DNA from: Anaerolineaceae bacterium
Lineage (GTDB): Bacteria; Chloroflexota; Anaerolineae; Aggregatilineales; Phototrophicaceae
Direction of reading: 5' to 3'
NCBI GenBank assembly: GCA_020634115.1
Contig: JACKCH010000012.1
Location: 310,001 to 374,000 of the forward strand
DNA: 64,000 bases
Made by a program: the position numbers and the translations under genes. Shown in pieces: positions 52,664-61,401 of this stretch. Under the pieces are notes generated by a model. That model searched no databases and was not told where the DNA came from. It was given only the letters and a program-made list of their open reading frames with translations. Position 1 is the first letter of the stretch; each line of letters starts with the position of its first letter.

Positions 52664-53650
52664 TTAACTTGTCGGTGTAATAACTTCCGCACCATGGCCG
52701 GCACGGGCAACCAACACTTTTTCCACACCAGGAAGCCCCTGGAGTCGCGACTCAACTGCCTGAGCATCATCCCCCAGGCACAGACAATGAACATTCGGCC
52801 CAGCATCCAATGTATAGCATACGCTCAACCCCTCCGTACGCCACAGGCGAACAGCTTGCATAATGGTGAGGGTTGCCGGAAGCCAGTAAAACAAAGGTGG
52901 CCGACTGGTCATCATGACGGCGTGCATCAGATTGCTGTCATACTCAACCACTTCAGCAAAAGCGGCGAAATCCCGGTTCAGGATCGCGTTCTTACAGACC
53001 GTGAGCCGTTCAGCAGCACCGCGAACCCTTGCAGGTTGCAAATCACTGGTGCTTGCGGTCTGATGACCGCGAGCAGAAACAACCGCCTTGTGTTCACCGC
53101 TGACCACCGCAATGACATCCACTAGATTCCAGTGTTCTGGCGGTGCAAAACTCTCGGCATAAGACTCTTCGTGTGTTTCTCCGGCGTACCATTCCACGAA
53201 TCCAGTAGGAACAGAACGGGACGCCGAGCCTGACCCCAACCGTGCCAATGTGGTTAGTTCGCGTTCACTCAATTCCAGCTGTCCCGCCTGGGCTGCGGCC
53301 ACCGTCAACGCTGCAAACGCCGCAGCAGAGGATGCGATCCCCGCCCCCATCGGAAAATTATTCTGCGACTCGACAGCGGCAAATCCGGTCAATCCCAGGC
53401 GTTCCCGCATCATATTCAGATGGGTCGCAACTCGTTGACGGGCAGCATCCTCTGCCGGTTTCCCGTTCAATATGAGCGCGTCTTCACAGAGCGTGGCATC
53501 CCAATGGACGGTGGTTTCAGCATACAATCCATTCAGGTTCATACTCAATGAACCGTTGACCGGCAATCGCAATAGGTCATCGGTATTGCCCCAATATTTA
53601 ATAAAAGCGATATTGGCACACGCCCTGGCTGTTGCCATATTCTCACTCAT
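52664..53650 (-). CDS. Mevalonate phosphate/diphosphate decarboxylase (GHMP family)
   Basis: 328 residues. ATP-dependent decarboxylation giving isopentenyl phosphate or diphosphate. Family marks: ANIAFIKYWG at about 12-21, PVNGSLSMNL, the phosphate loop PMGAGIASSAAAFAAL (about 100) and the catalytic-Asp segment YTLDAGPNVH near 285. The residue after KYWG, Lys in many diphosphomevalonate decarboxylases, is Asn here. With a nearby isopentenyl phosphate kinase and no phosphomevalonate kinase visible, the monophosphate is the likelier substrate, as shown for a Roseiflexus homologue. Divergent from the prenyltransferase-mevalonate kinase operon. Confidence 0.88.
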   Translation of the reverse strand: MSENMATARACANIAFIKYWGNTDDLLRLPVNGSLSMNLNGLYAETTVHWDATLCEDALILNGKPAEDAARQRVATHLNMMRERLGLTGFAAVESQNNFPMGAGIASSAAAFAALTVAAAQAGQLELSERELTTLARLGSGSASRSVPTGFVEWYAGETHEESYAESFAPPEHWNLVDVIAVVSGEHKAVVSARGHQTASTSDLQPARVRGAAERLTVCKNAILNRDFAAFAEVVEYDSNLMHAVMMTSRPPLFYWLPATLTIMQAVRLWRTEGLSVCYTLDAGPNVHCLCLGDDAQAVESRLQGLPGVEKVLVARAGHGAEVITPTS

Positions 53651-53779
53651 ATACGCGATTCTCCCCGCATAGTTCAGGTAACTCCGTACAAGGCCGGACT
53701 AACGAAGCATTGCCTCTCATTCATACTCAGCTATAATTTCACAATTAAACGATGAATACTTTGCGTAGAGGATTTACAC

Positions 53780-54670
53780 TTGCAAGCACTTATCGGGTTA
53801 CTCCGCACAATGCGCCCTAAACAGTGGACAAAGAACGTCATTATCTATGCTGGACTCGTCTTTGATGGGCAGCTTTTCAGACCCGAACCGTTTATCCTTA
53901 CGACAATCAGTTTCATCCTCTTGTGTCTGGCGGCCAGTACCATCTATGTGGTGAACGACCTGGTAGATATCGAACGTGACCGTCAGCATCCCAAGAAAAA
54001 GTACCGCCCTCTGGCATCGGGCCAGCTACCAGTCAATTTAGGGATTGCTGCTGCCATCGCCCTGCCAATTATCGCAGTCGGTGGCGCGCTGCTTTATAGC
54101 CCGCGCTATGCTGCAATTCTGGCGATTTACATCGCTCTTCATATCTTGTATTCGTTCAGACTGAAGCACATTGTCATCATTGACATCCTAACAATCACGG
54201 CTGGCTATGTACTGCGGGTCGCGGGCGGCGTCCTGGTGATTGAAGTCGCCCGGTTCTCGCCCTGGCTATATACCTGTACGGCGTTACTGGCGCTCTTTCT
54301 CGCCATCGGTAAGCGCCGCCAGGAACTCATCACGTTGGGGGACAACGCCGCTAATGTGCGCCCCATCTTCAAAGAATACAATCTACCACTGCTGGATAGT
54401 ATGCTTAATATCGTGACCACCAGCACCCTGCTCGCTTACATCCTTTACACGATTGAAGCCCCTTCGCTCCTTCTGGCAGGCAACAACCTGGCATTAATCA
54501 CAGTGCCATTTGTGATGTACGCACTGTTCCGTTATCTGTACCTGATTCATGTAAAAGGCGAAGGCGGCGCACCGGACGAAGTCATCCTGCGCGACTTCCC
54601 GCTCCAGGCATCCATTGTCCTTTGGGGACTCATGTTCGTCTTTATTCTTTATCTGCCTAAAGTGGTCTAA
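53780..54670 (+). CDS. UbiA-family prenyltransferase (decaprenyl-phosphate phosphoribosyltransferase-like)
   Basis: 296 residues, about nine membrane helices. The first Asp motif NDLVDIERDRQHP (about 58-70) and the second, LKHIVIIDILTITAGYVLRV, match the UbiA fold; MRPKQWTKNVIIYAGL at the start and RPLASGQL resemble decaprenyl-phosphate phosphoribosyltransferases that use PRPP and a polyprenyl phosphate. Start TTG 53780, with GAGG about 9 bases upstream; ATG 53810 is an alternative. It precedes mevalonate kinase by 5 bases, linking polyprenyl supply to use. A different prenyl acceptor is possible. Confidence 0.88.
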   Translation: MQALIGLLRTMRPKQWTKNVIIYAGLVFDGQLFRPEPFILTTISFILLCLAASTIYVVNDLVDIERDRQHPKKKYRPLASGQLPVNLGIAAAIALPIIAVGGALLYSPRYAAILAIYIALHILYSFRLKHIVIIDILTITAGYVLRVAGGVLVIEVARFSPWLYTCTALLALFLAIGKRRQELITLGDNAANVRPIFKEYNLPLLDSMLNIVTTSTLLAYILYTIEAPSLLLAGNNLALITVPFVMYALFRYLYLIHVKGEGGAPDEVILRDFPLQASIVLWGLMFVFILYLPKVV

Positions 54671-54675
54671 CGAAT

Positions 54676-55629
54676 ATGAGCGTCCCTACCGCCAGCGCCC
54701 CAGCAAAAATCATCTTATGTGGCGAACACGCCGTTGTCTATGGTCAACCGGCCATCGCGGTACCCGTATCCAGTCTGCGTGTTACAGCAGAAGTATCTCC
54801 GAACGCACCCGGCCAGCATGGTCTGAATCTGGTTGCCACTGAAACAATGGAGCAGATACGGATCATCCTAGGGGAAAATACGGCGTACCCCGAACATCCA
54901 CTATCGCTTGCGGCGGCTTTAGCATTACGGCATTGGCAAATAGACTCGCCTGATTTCACGATTACTGTGAAATCTTCCATCCCAATTGCCAGTGGTTTAG
55001 GTAGCGGTGCCGCCGTTTCTACGGCGGTGATCCGCGCTTTAAGCCTGGCGATTAACAAACCCATTGAAACAGTCGCTCTAAACGGGTTGGTCTACGAGAT
55101 TGAGAAACTGCATCATGGCACGCCCAGCGGCATTGACAATACTGTGATTGTCTATGAGCAAGCGGTCTACTTCGTCCGGGGCAAACCTATTGAGCGTCTA
55201 TCTATCGATGCGCCATTGCACATTCTAATTGGAGATACCGGTCAAACGGCGCTGACTCGAGTAGCGGTTGGCGATGTTCGCCAGCTATACGATGCTGATC
55301 CTGAAACCATCCAACCCGTACTGGATGCAATTGGGGCATTAGTCCAAGAATCGCGTCAGGCCATCGAAACCGGGGATTCTACCACACTGGGCGCACTCAT
55401 GAATCAGAATCACGCCTTCCTCCAACAGCTTACCGTTTCTTCACCCGAACTAGATACTTTGGTGGCTGCGGCAAGAGACGCCGGAGCGTTCGGCGCAAAA
55501 CTCTCTGGCGGCGGACGCGGTGGAAACATGATCGCCCTGGTTACACCTGAAACCATTGAACCGGTTAAGGCCGCCCTACTGGCAGCCGGGGCAGCGCGGG
55601 TGTTCGCGACCACATTGCAGGCAGGCTAA
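54676..55629 (+). CDS. mvk: Mevalonate kinase
   Basis: Phosphorylates mevalonate with ATP. 317 residues, GHMP fold. APAKIILCGEHAVVYGQPAI at the start, the phosphate loop PIASGLGSGAAVSTAV (about 97-112), HHGTPSGIDNTVI with the catalytic Asp, and AKLSGGGRGGNMIAL near the end. No Shine-Dalgarno is obvious, so translation is probably coupled to the prenyltransferase gene 5 bases upstream. Followed by isopentenyl phosphate kinase after 29 bases. Confidence 0.95.
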   Translation: MSVPTASAPAKIILCGEHAVVYGQPAIAVPVSSLRVTAEVSPNAPGQHGLNLVATETMEQIRIILGENTAYPEHPLSLAAALALRHWQIDSPDFTITVKSSIPIASGLGSGAAVSTAVIRALSLAINKPIETVALNGLVYEIEKLHHGTPSGIDNTVIVYEQAVYFVRGKPIERLSIDAPLHILIGDTGQTALTRVAVGDVRQLYDADPETIQPVLDAIGALVQESRQAIETGDSTTLGALMNQNHAFLQQLTVSSPELDTLVAAARDAGAFGAKLSGGGRGGNMIALVTPETIEPVKAALLAAGAARVFATTLQAG

Positions 55630-55658
55630 CCGCCCAGGTCAGCACAAGGAATACCATA

Positions 55659-56444
55659 ATGCTCACATTGGTTAAGCTCGGCGGCTCACTGATTACCGAC
55701 AAACGGGTTGAAGCCAGTTTCCGCCAGGAAGCTGCGGCCCAAATCGCCCAGGAAATTAGCCGGGCACGGCAGGAAAACCCGGAACTGCAACTGATTATTG
55801 GTCATGGCAGCGGGTCATTCGGCCATTTTGTTGCCAAGCAACACCAAACCATCGCCGGAGTCCATACACCTGAACAATGGCGTGGCTTCGCTGAAGTCGC
55901 CACCGTAGCCGCCGAACTCAATTATCTGGTGGCGCGGGAACTCAGCGCGGCCGGAGTCCCGGTGTGGCGGATGCAGCCCTCAGCCAGCGCCCTCAGCCGG
56001 GACGGTGTTCTGGTCAATCTTGCTCTGGAACCTCTGCAACAAGGCGTCGAACATGGCCTCGTACCGCTGGTCTATGGCGATGTCGCCCTGGATACGGTAC
56101 GCGGCGGCACGATCATCTCCACCGAAACGATTTTCTTCTATCTGGCAAAACAACTCCCTGTAACCCGTATCCTGCTGTTGGGCGAGGTTGAAGGCGTACT
56201 GGATAGTGCCGGGGAGGTGATTCCAACCATCACCCCCGCCAACTTTGCGGACATACGAGGCTTTCTCGGTGGTTCAGCCGGAACTGATGTCACCGGGGGT
56301 ATGACAACTAAGGTACAGGATATGCTCTCGCTGGCGGAACAAGTCCCCGAACTGACAATCCGCATCATGGATGGTCGCCAACCGGACTTACTCTACAAAA
56401 CCCTGTTGGACATAGCCAAACCCGGCACATTGATTATCGGGTAA
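55659..56444 (+). CDS. ipk: Isopentenyl phosphate kinase
   Basis: Phosphorylates isopentenyl phosphate to isopentenyl diphosphate. 261 residues, amino acid kinase fold. KLGGSLITDK at 5-14, then GHGSGSFGHFVAK (about 49-61) with the His that marks isopentenyl phosphate kinases, YGDVALD, LGEVEGVLD and GTDVTGGMTTKVQ. This is the archaeal-type enzyme; its presence beside mevalonate kinase and a decarboxylase supports the alternative mevalonate route. Converges on a transporter gene with no clear terminator. Confidence 0.93.
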   Translation: MLTLVKLGGSLITDKRVEASFRQEAAAQIAQEISRARQENPELQLIIGHGSGSFGHFVAKQHQTIAGVHTPEQWRGFAEVATVAAELNYLVARELSAAGVPVWRMQPSASALSRDGVLVNLALEPLQQGVEHGLVPLVYGDVALDTVRGGTIISTETIFFYLAKQLPVTRILLLGEVEGVLDSAGEVIPTITPANFADIRGFLGGSAGTDVTGGMTTKVQDMLSLAEQVPELTIRIMDGRQPDLLYKTLLDIAKPGTLIIG

Positions 56445-56507
56445 TCACACCACTCTGACTCGCTACGAGGAAGTTGCATCACATTTGAAGGGTATCTCAA
56501 TCGCAAA

Positions 56508-57281
56508 TCACTTGAGACGCCCCACTTCATCCGCCAAGCGATTAACGGCCATTACGGTCAGCGTGATGGCTAATCCTGGCACGATACTGACCCAGGGTGC
56601 AACCCGGAAGGCCGTTCGGCTTTCCGCCAGCATCACGCCCCAATCGGGTATTCCCGGCTCACCGCCCAGCCCCAGAAAACTTAAGGCCGCACTGTTCAAC
56701 AGACAGTAGCTGAACACCACACCTGCATAGCCCAGCAATGTTCCCTGAATATTGGGCAGGATGTGGCGCAGCAGAATCCAAGTGTCAGCCGCGCCTCCCG
56801 CCCGTGCCGCCTCTACATATTGATGCGAGCGAACACCAATAACCGCCGCCCGCACCACAGCGATGTATCCGCCAATCTGCGCGAGTCCGGTTGCTAAAGC
56901 CAGCGGTAAAATTCCCCGCCCCAACAGAGTCAAACATACGAGCGCCAGCAATAATGAAGGAAACGCCAGCAGCGCGTTGACCACCGTCATCATCCCCCGG
57001 TCAATCCAGCCGCCCAACCACCCGGTCAGCAGTCCCAAGCACAGCCCCGGCAGGACTGCCACTATTGCCGCCATCATGGTTATCAACAGTGATCGCCGCC
57101 CGCTATAAAGAACACGGCTGAACACATCACGCCCTAAAAGATCCGTCCCCAACAAGTGCGCGCCGCCAGGAGGTTGATTCAGCGAATTCGTATCCGTTTT
57201 GAGAGGGTCATAGCGGGTTACAAGTGGGGCAAGCAGCGACAACCCAATGATGAGTCCGAGGATAATCCAGGAGCGCCACAT
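56508..57281 (-). CDS. Oligopeptide/dipeptide-type ABC permease (DppC/OppC family)
   Basis: 257 residues, about six helices. The DppC-type opening LGTDLLGRDVFSRVLYSGRRSL is visible from about residue 43, and the ATPase-contact loop has YVEAARAGGAADTWILLRHI. It begins one base after the end of the dppB-like gene. No ATPase gene follows; the next gene is convergent. Confidence 0.92.
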   Translation of the reverse strand: MWRSWIILGLIIGLSLLAPLVTRYDPLKTDTNSLNQPPGGAHLLGTDLLGRDVFSRVLYSGRRSLLITMMAAIVAVLPGLCLGLLTGWLGGWIDRGMMTVVNALLAFPSLLLALVCLTLLGRGILPLALATGLAQIGGYIAVVRAAVIGVRSHQYVEAARAGGAADTWILLRHILPNIQGTLLGYAGVVFSYCLLNSAALSFLGLGGEPGIPDWGVMLAESRTAFRVAPWVSIVPGLAITLTVMAVNRLADEVGRLK

Positions 57282-58199
57282 CTAGGCCACAGCCACTCGC
57301 GGGTCAAGCAGGCGATAAAGCGTATCCGCGATCAGTGACAAAATCACGTATATAGCAGCGGAAAACACCACAACACCCTGCACCACCGGATAATCCTGCC
57401 GCAGTACGCTATCCAGCAACAGTCGTCCAATCCCTGGACGCACAAACAGGCTTTCAGTAATCACCGTCCCGCTGAACAAAAACCCGGCTTGAAGCGCAAT
57501 TATCGAAATCACCGGCGGCAGTCCAGCGGGCAGAATATGGCGCAGAACCACCGCCCAACCCGGCAACCCTTTAGCATGAGCCGTCCGCACAAATGCCGCC
57601 CCTTTGATTTCATGCAGGTTCACAGCGGTGACTCGCGCGATTGCCCCGGCAGTATGAAACCCCAACACACTCACCGGCAGCACAAACTGGCTGATACGCC
57701 CCGCGCCTGCCGATGGCAGGACGCCCAGCCACACCGTAAAAACGTAGATCGCCAGCGTTCCTGTCCAGTAAATCGGCATACTCAGCGCCATATCAGTAAC
57801 TACTTGCGCCAGTTGGGAAATCCCCCAGCCTATGCTAAATGATGCGGTAACACCCAAGCCGACTCCACCGATAACAGCGAATACCAGCGCCCCCAAAGCC
57901 AGGGTCACAGTCGGTGCAAGCTGCTGGCCTATTTTCACCGTGACTGGCTGCCCATCCAGCAGCGAGTAGCCCAGATTGCCGGTCAACAAGCCACTGATAA
58001 ACTGAAGGTATTGCGAGCGCAGCGGCAAATCTAACCCTAACGCGGCACGACGTTCAGCAATGACCTCAGCCCCGGCGCCACTGAAAACAAGTTGGGTTTC
58101 AATGGCATCCCCCGGCAATACCCGCAGCATCAAAAACGCCAGCGTCGCGGCCAACCAGATCGTGACCGCCCCTTGCCCTACCCGCTGCATCAACCCCAT
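57282..58199 (-). CDS. Oligopeptide/dipeptide-type ABC permease (DppB/OppB family)
   Basis: 305 residues, about six helices. It has the DppB-type N-terminal helix and DAIETQLVFSG region, the contact loop FVRTAHAKGLPGWAVVLRHI, and the conserved end GTVITESLFVRPGIGRLLLD. Its ATG shares a base with the stop of the binding-protein gene (TAATG). Confidence 0.92.
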   Translation of the reverse strand: MGLMQRVGQGAVTIWLAATLAFLMLRVLPGDAIETQLVFSGAGAEVIAERRAALGLDLPLRSQYLQFISGLLTGNLGYSLLDGQPVTVKIGQQLAPTVTLALGALVFAVIGGVGLGVTASFSIGWGISQLAQVVTDMALSMPIYWTGTLAIYVFTVWLGVLPSAGAGRISQFVLPVSVLGFHTAGAIARVTAVNLHEIKGAAFVRTAHAKGLPGWAVVLRHILPAGLPPVISIIALQAGFLFSGTVITESLFVRPGIGRLLLDSVLRQDYPVVQGVVVFSAAIYVILSLIADTLYRLLDPRVAVA

Positions 58200-59812
58200 T
58201 ATCTAGTTCCGGCTTGGCTGGTGTTGGCGAGCAGCGGAAACCATCCATAAGCATCAAAGGTGAGTCCCTGTAAAGTCGCTGACGCACCATTCAGATTCAC
58301 GTAATCCCGTATCGGCAAAATCAACGCTTCGTCCATAATGATGCGCTGGGCCTGAGCGTACAGGGATGCCCGCACGGTATCATCCGTCTGGCGAACCGCT
58401 TCATTCAGGATGTTATCCAGTTCAACACTACCAAACCCCGTCCAGTTACTGCTGCCATCTGTCAGAAAATACTGGTTCAGGAAAGACGGGTCAACACCAA
58501 ACGCATTAAATGCAACCAGATTGAATTCACCGGACGAAACCCGTTCTAACAATGCTCCAAACGTTGGCACCGGCTCTAACCGGGCGCGAATCCCGATAGT
58601 CGCCCATTGATCCTGCAAAAGCTGTGCGGTTTCCGGGATCAACCCCCAGGGTGGCACGAGGACATCAACCGTTAAATCCACGCCGCTGATTTCCAGAATA
58701 CCATCGTTATTGGTGTCCAGATACCCCAACGAAGCCAATAATGAACGCGCCTGACCAATGTCGTAACTATACAACCCGACCATATCACGAGTGTAATAGC
58801 GTGTGCTGGCGGCCAGCGGCCCCCAGGCAACCGGCGAAAAACGCTGGTAAACTGCGTCAATGATCGAATCCCGGTTCGTGCCAAATAGGAGTGCCTGCCG
58901 CACGGCCCGGTTATCAGTTGGAAATCGCAGCGTATTCATGATGAATTGCAGCGGTTGGCCGGGAATCGGTGTTGGCAGCAGTTGAATCGCGCTGTTGGTT
59001 GCTAATGCGCGCGCATCACCCGGCAATAATTCACCCATAACCTGAGCGGAGCCACCTTCCAGCGCCAGAGAGCGGGTCGGCGGGTCAGTGAAGAAACGGA
59101 ACTCAATTTCATCCACAGCATTCGCCGCCGGGGGCGTATAGAAAGATGGCCCCCAGGCATAATCCGGGTTACGCCGGATTACCAGCCGATCCCCAGGGAC
59201 AAGCTCTACAAAGATAAACGGCCCGGTACCAACCTGATGAAACTGATAACGGTTGAGTGAATATTCGGCCAATGCTGCCGGACTGGCGATGCCCAGGTAA
59301 ACCTGACTCAACGAGTCCAACAAGGGGCTATACGGCTCACTCAAAATGATCCGAATCGTATAATTATCCACGATCTCGTACCCGGCATAAGGTCCCAATA
59401 AAAATACTGCATATTGTGAGGCCGTATCCGGGTTTGTGATCCGATCCAGGTTGACAGCCACCGCCTGGGCATTAAAGGGCGTGCCATCATGGAATTTCAC
59501 ATCCTGGCGCAGCGAAAAAGTATAGGTGAGGCCATCTTCCGAAATCTCCCAGGCGGACGCCAGACCAGGGACAAACTGTTTGGTCACCGGATCACGATAA
59601 ACCAGTGTGTCGTAAACCTGCCGCAGGGCGATGCCCAGTTCGGATGAGCGATGGATATGCGGGTCGAACCCGCTCGGCTCTAATGTCAATCCATAGACAA
59701 TTCGATTCGCAGCCTGAGACGGGACGGTGGTCGCATTGGACGAGTCAGGAGCGCAGCTTACCAGCAAGGCGGTCAGGAAAAGTGCTGCGCCCAACACACT
59801 TTTAGATAACAT
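58199..59812 (-). CDS. ABC transporter substrate-binding lipoprotein (SBP family 5)
   Basis: 537 residues. Lipoprotein signal with lipobox LLVSC near residue 20. The family-5 entry motif reads VYGLTLEPSGFDPHIHRSSE, with LASAWEISEDGLTYTFSLRQ and VKFHDGTPFNAQAV. Binds peptides, nickel chelates or other solutes outside the membrane. First gene of a three-gene operon with two permeases. The gap of 81 bases to the divergent gene must hold both promoters; I see no strong match. Confidence 0.93.
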   Translation of the reverse strand: MLSKSVLGAALFLTALLVSCAPDSSNATTVPSQAANRIVYGLTLEPSGFDPHIHRSSELGIALRQVYDTLVYRDPVTKQFVPGLASAWEISEDGLTYTFSLRQDVKFHDGTPFNAQAVAVNLDRITNPDTASQYAVFLLGPYAGYEIVDNYTIRIILSEPYSPLLDSLSQVYLGIASPAALAEYSLNRYQFHQVGTGPFIFVELVPGDRLVIRRNPDYAWGPSFYTPPAANAVDEIEFRFFTDPPTRSLALEGGSAQVMGELLPGDARALATNSAIQLLPTPIPGQPLQFIMNTLRFPTDNRAVRQALLFGTNRDSIIDAVYQRFSPVAWGPLAASTRYYTRDMVGLYSYDIGQARSLLASLGYLDTNNDGILEISGVDLTVDVLVPPWGLIPETAQLLQDQWATIGIRARLEPVPTFGALLERVSSGEFNLVAFNAFGVDPSFLNQYFLTDGSSNWTGFGSVELDNILNEAVRQTDDTVRASLYAQAQRIIMDEALILPIRDYVNLNGASATLQGLTFDAYGWFPLLANTSQAGTR

Positions 59813-59893
59813 ATTCTATCTTTCCAGGTGAAAAACAATCCGCTAGGATTACAAAGTATAGCGCACAGGCTCTTAGAACAGAAATAGGCAATT

Positions 59894-60802
59894 GTGTCAA
59901 CATCAGGCTACTTGATTCCACCGCCCATTGATAGCGAAGAAGTCCAACCGAGACAACCCGTATGGCGGAGTCTGGTTATTCAGCAAGGCGCTTTATTCGC
60001 GCTCACTGCCGCTCTTTACGTGGCCGTGAATTTTATTGGCATTGAATTCCCCGCCGGAATCGCACAGTTGGCCGCGCTGTTGTTTACACTCATTCCGCTG
60101 GGGTTGTGGCTGCTGCTTTCCTGGAGGCCGGAACAAAAGGCAATCCAGCCGCGCCAGCGGTTGATTGCAGTCGCCGTTATCAGTGCTTTGGTAGCCAATG
60201 CCATCGCCATCCCGATGGTGCAGGATTTCTTCCAGGTAGACCGCTGGTTGCCCCTCGGCAGTGCAATCAACCGCATTATTGGATATTCCTTCACTGCCGG
60301 GGTCACGTATGAAATTCTGAAATACCTGGTCATCCGTTATACCGTCTGGCCTGACGATTTTCACACCCGCTTTGATAGTGTGGCTTATAGTATAGCGAGT
60401 GCGATTGGGTTTTCCACCGTACTCAATCTCTATTATGTCATTTCAAATGCGCCGCCATTAGATATCGTGGCACTGCGCGTATTTGAGACGGTTGCGCTCC
60501 AGGTAGCGACGAGCCTGGTGGTTGGATACGCGCTGGCTGAACTGCGATTCAGCTATCCTACTCCCCTGCTGCTACCTTCTATGGTTGCGCTGGCGGCATT
60601 CATTAACGGGGTCGCTATCCCAATCCGGGCTGGCCTCGTCAATGCAGCCTTCAGCCTTGAAGTCAGTGGCCCCAAATCGCTCTTTGGCATGGGGTTTGCC
60701 CTCGCGCTTCTGATCGCTGTGGTTACAGTGGTTGCTTTCCTGCTCCGCAGTGCGGAGCGACAGTCCCAAGAAGCAGCACCGCAGGAGAGTGGTTTGAAAT
60801 GA
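59894..60802 (+). CDS. PrsW-like polytopic membrane protein, catalytic residues degenerate
   Basis: 302 residues, about eight helices. The layout resembles PrsW intramembrane proteases: VTYEILKYLVIRY stands where PrsW has EExxK, FDSVAYSIASAIGFSTVLNLYY where PrsW has a D-G-x-x-Y...GF..EN motif, and LQVATSLVVGYALAE where PrsW has an active His. The first Glu is Tyr, the EN Glu is Leu and the His is Gln, so it is probably not an active protease. Start GTG 59894. It overlaps the next gene (ATGA). The family link is by pattern only. Confidence 0.65.
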   Translation: MSTSGYLIPPPIDSEEVQPRQPVWRSLVIQQGALFALTAALYVAVNFIGIEFPAGIAQLAALLFTLIPLGLWLLLSWRPEQKAIQPRQRLIAVAVISALVANAIAIPMVQDFFQVDRWLPLGSAINRIIGYSFTAGVTYEILKYLVIRYTVWPDDFHTRFDSVAYSIASAIGFSTVLNLYYVISNAPPLDIVALRVFETVALQVATSLVVGYALAELRFSYPTPLLLPSMVALAAFINGVAIPIRAGLVNAAFSLEVSGPKSLFGMGFALALLIAVVTVVAFLLRSAERQSQEAAPQESGLK

Positions 60803-61401
60803 CCGTCGTTGAAGTCACCCGGAGTGTAGATGCGCGGATTTCACCACGCCAGCGTTGGAGTCACTACTTTGTACTGATCTTCGGCATCATTGGTGTGTTC
60901 ATGGGCATGAACCTGCGCGACAGTACGCTGAATGCAGTCAGTATCTACGTCAACACAGAAGCGGGCATCCGGGCGGCGTACCCTCGTGACTGGCTGCGCG
61001 ATTCCAGTGAAAATTATGTGTTTCGGGTGCGAAACACCGCTGAAATCGGGTTTAAGACTACCATTCAGATCGCCATTAACCCCGTCGGCTCGGATACAAC
61101 GGCCTGGAATGTCCTTACTGCACAGACCCTGAACCGGGCGCAAACCCTGGCCGCCTACAACGTGACCACCATTGAGCCGTATACGTTGCCCGATGAAACC
61201 CAGGCAACCATCATGAATTACAGCTATGTGGCCGCTGACCCCAACCCCTTTTTGGAAAGTGTGCCTACGGCGGTTCGAGGGAGCGACATCCTGGTGATTA
61301 AACGCGGGCAAGCCATCATTATCACCTTTCTCTCGGATGCTCAGTCTTACGAACAGAACGTGGCGATTCTGAATCAGTTTTTGCGAAATCTGGAATTTTG
61401 A
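60799..61401 (+). CDS. Membrane-anchored protein of unknown function
   Basis: 200 residues. One N-terminal membrane helix at about 24-41 (YFVLIFGIIGVFMGMNL), then an extracytoplasmic domain of about 155 residues that starts with AGIRAAYPRDWLRDSSENYV, reminiscent of PsbP/DUF-type secreted domains, though I cannot name it. It overlaps both neighbours (ATGA upstream, TGATG downstream), so it is probably a partner of the membrane protein and the secreted protease. Confidence 0.72.
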   Translation: MTVVEVTRSVDARISPRQRWSHYFVLIFGIIGVFMGMNLRDSTLNAVSIYVNTEAGIRAAYPRDWLRDSSENYVFRVRNTAEIGFKTTIQIAINPVGSDTTAWNVLTAQTLNRAQTLAAYNVTTIEPYTLPDETQATIMNYSYVAADPNPFLESVPTAVRGSDILVIKRGQAIIITFLSDAQSYEQNVAILNQFLRNLEF

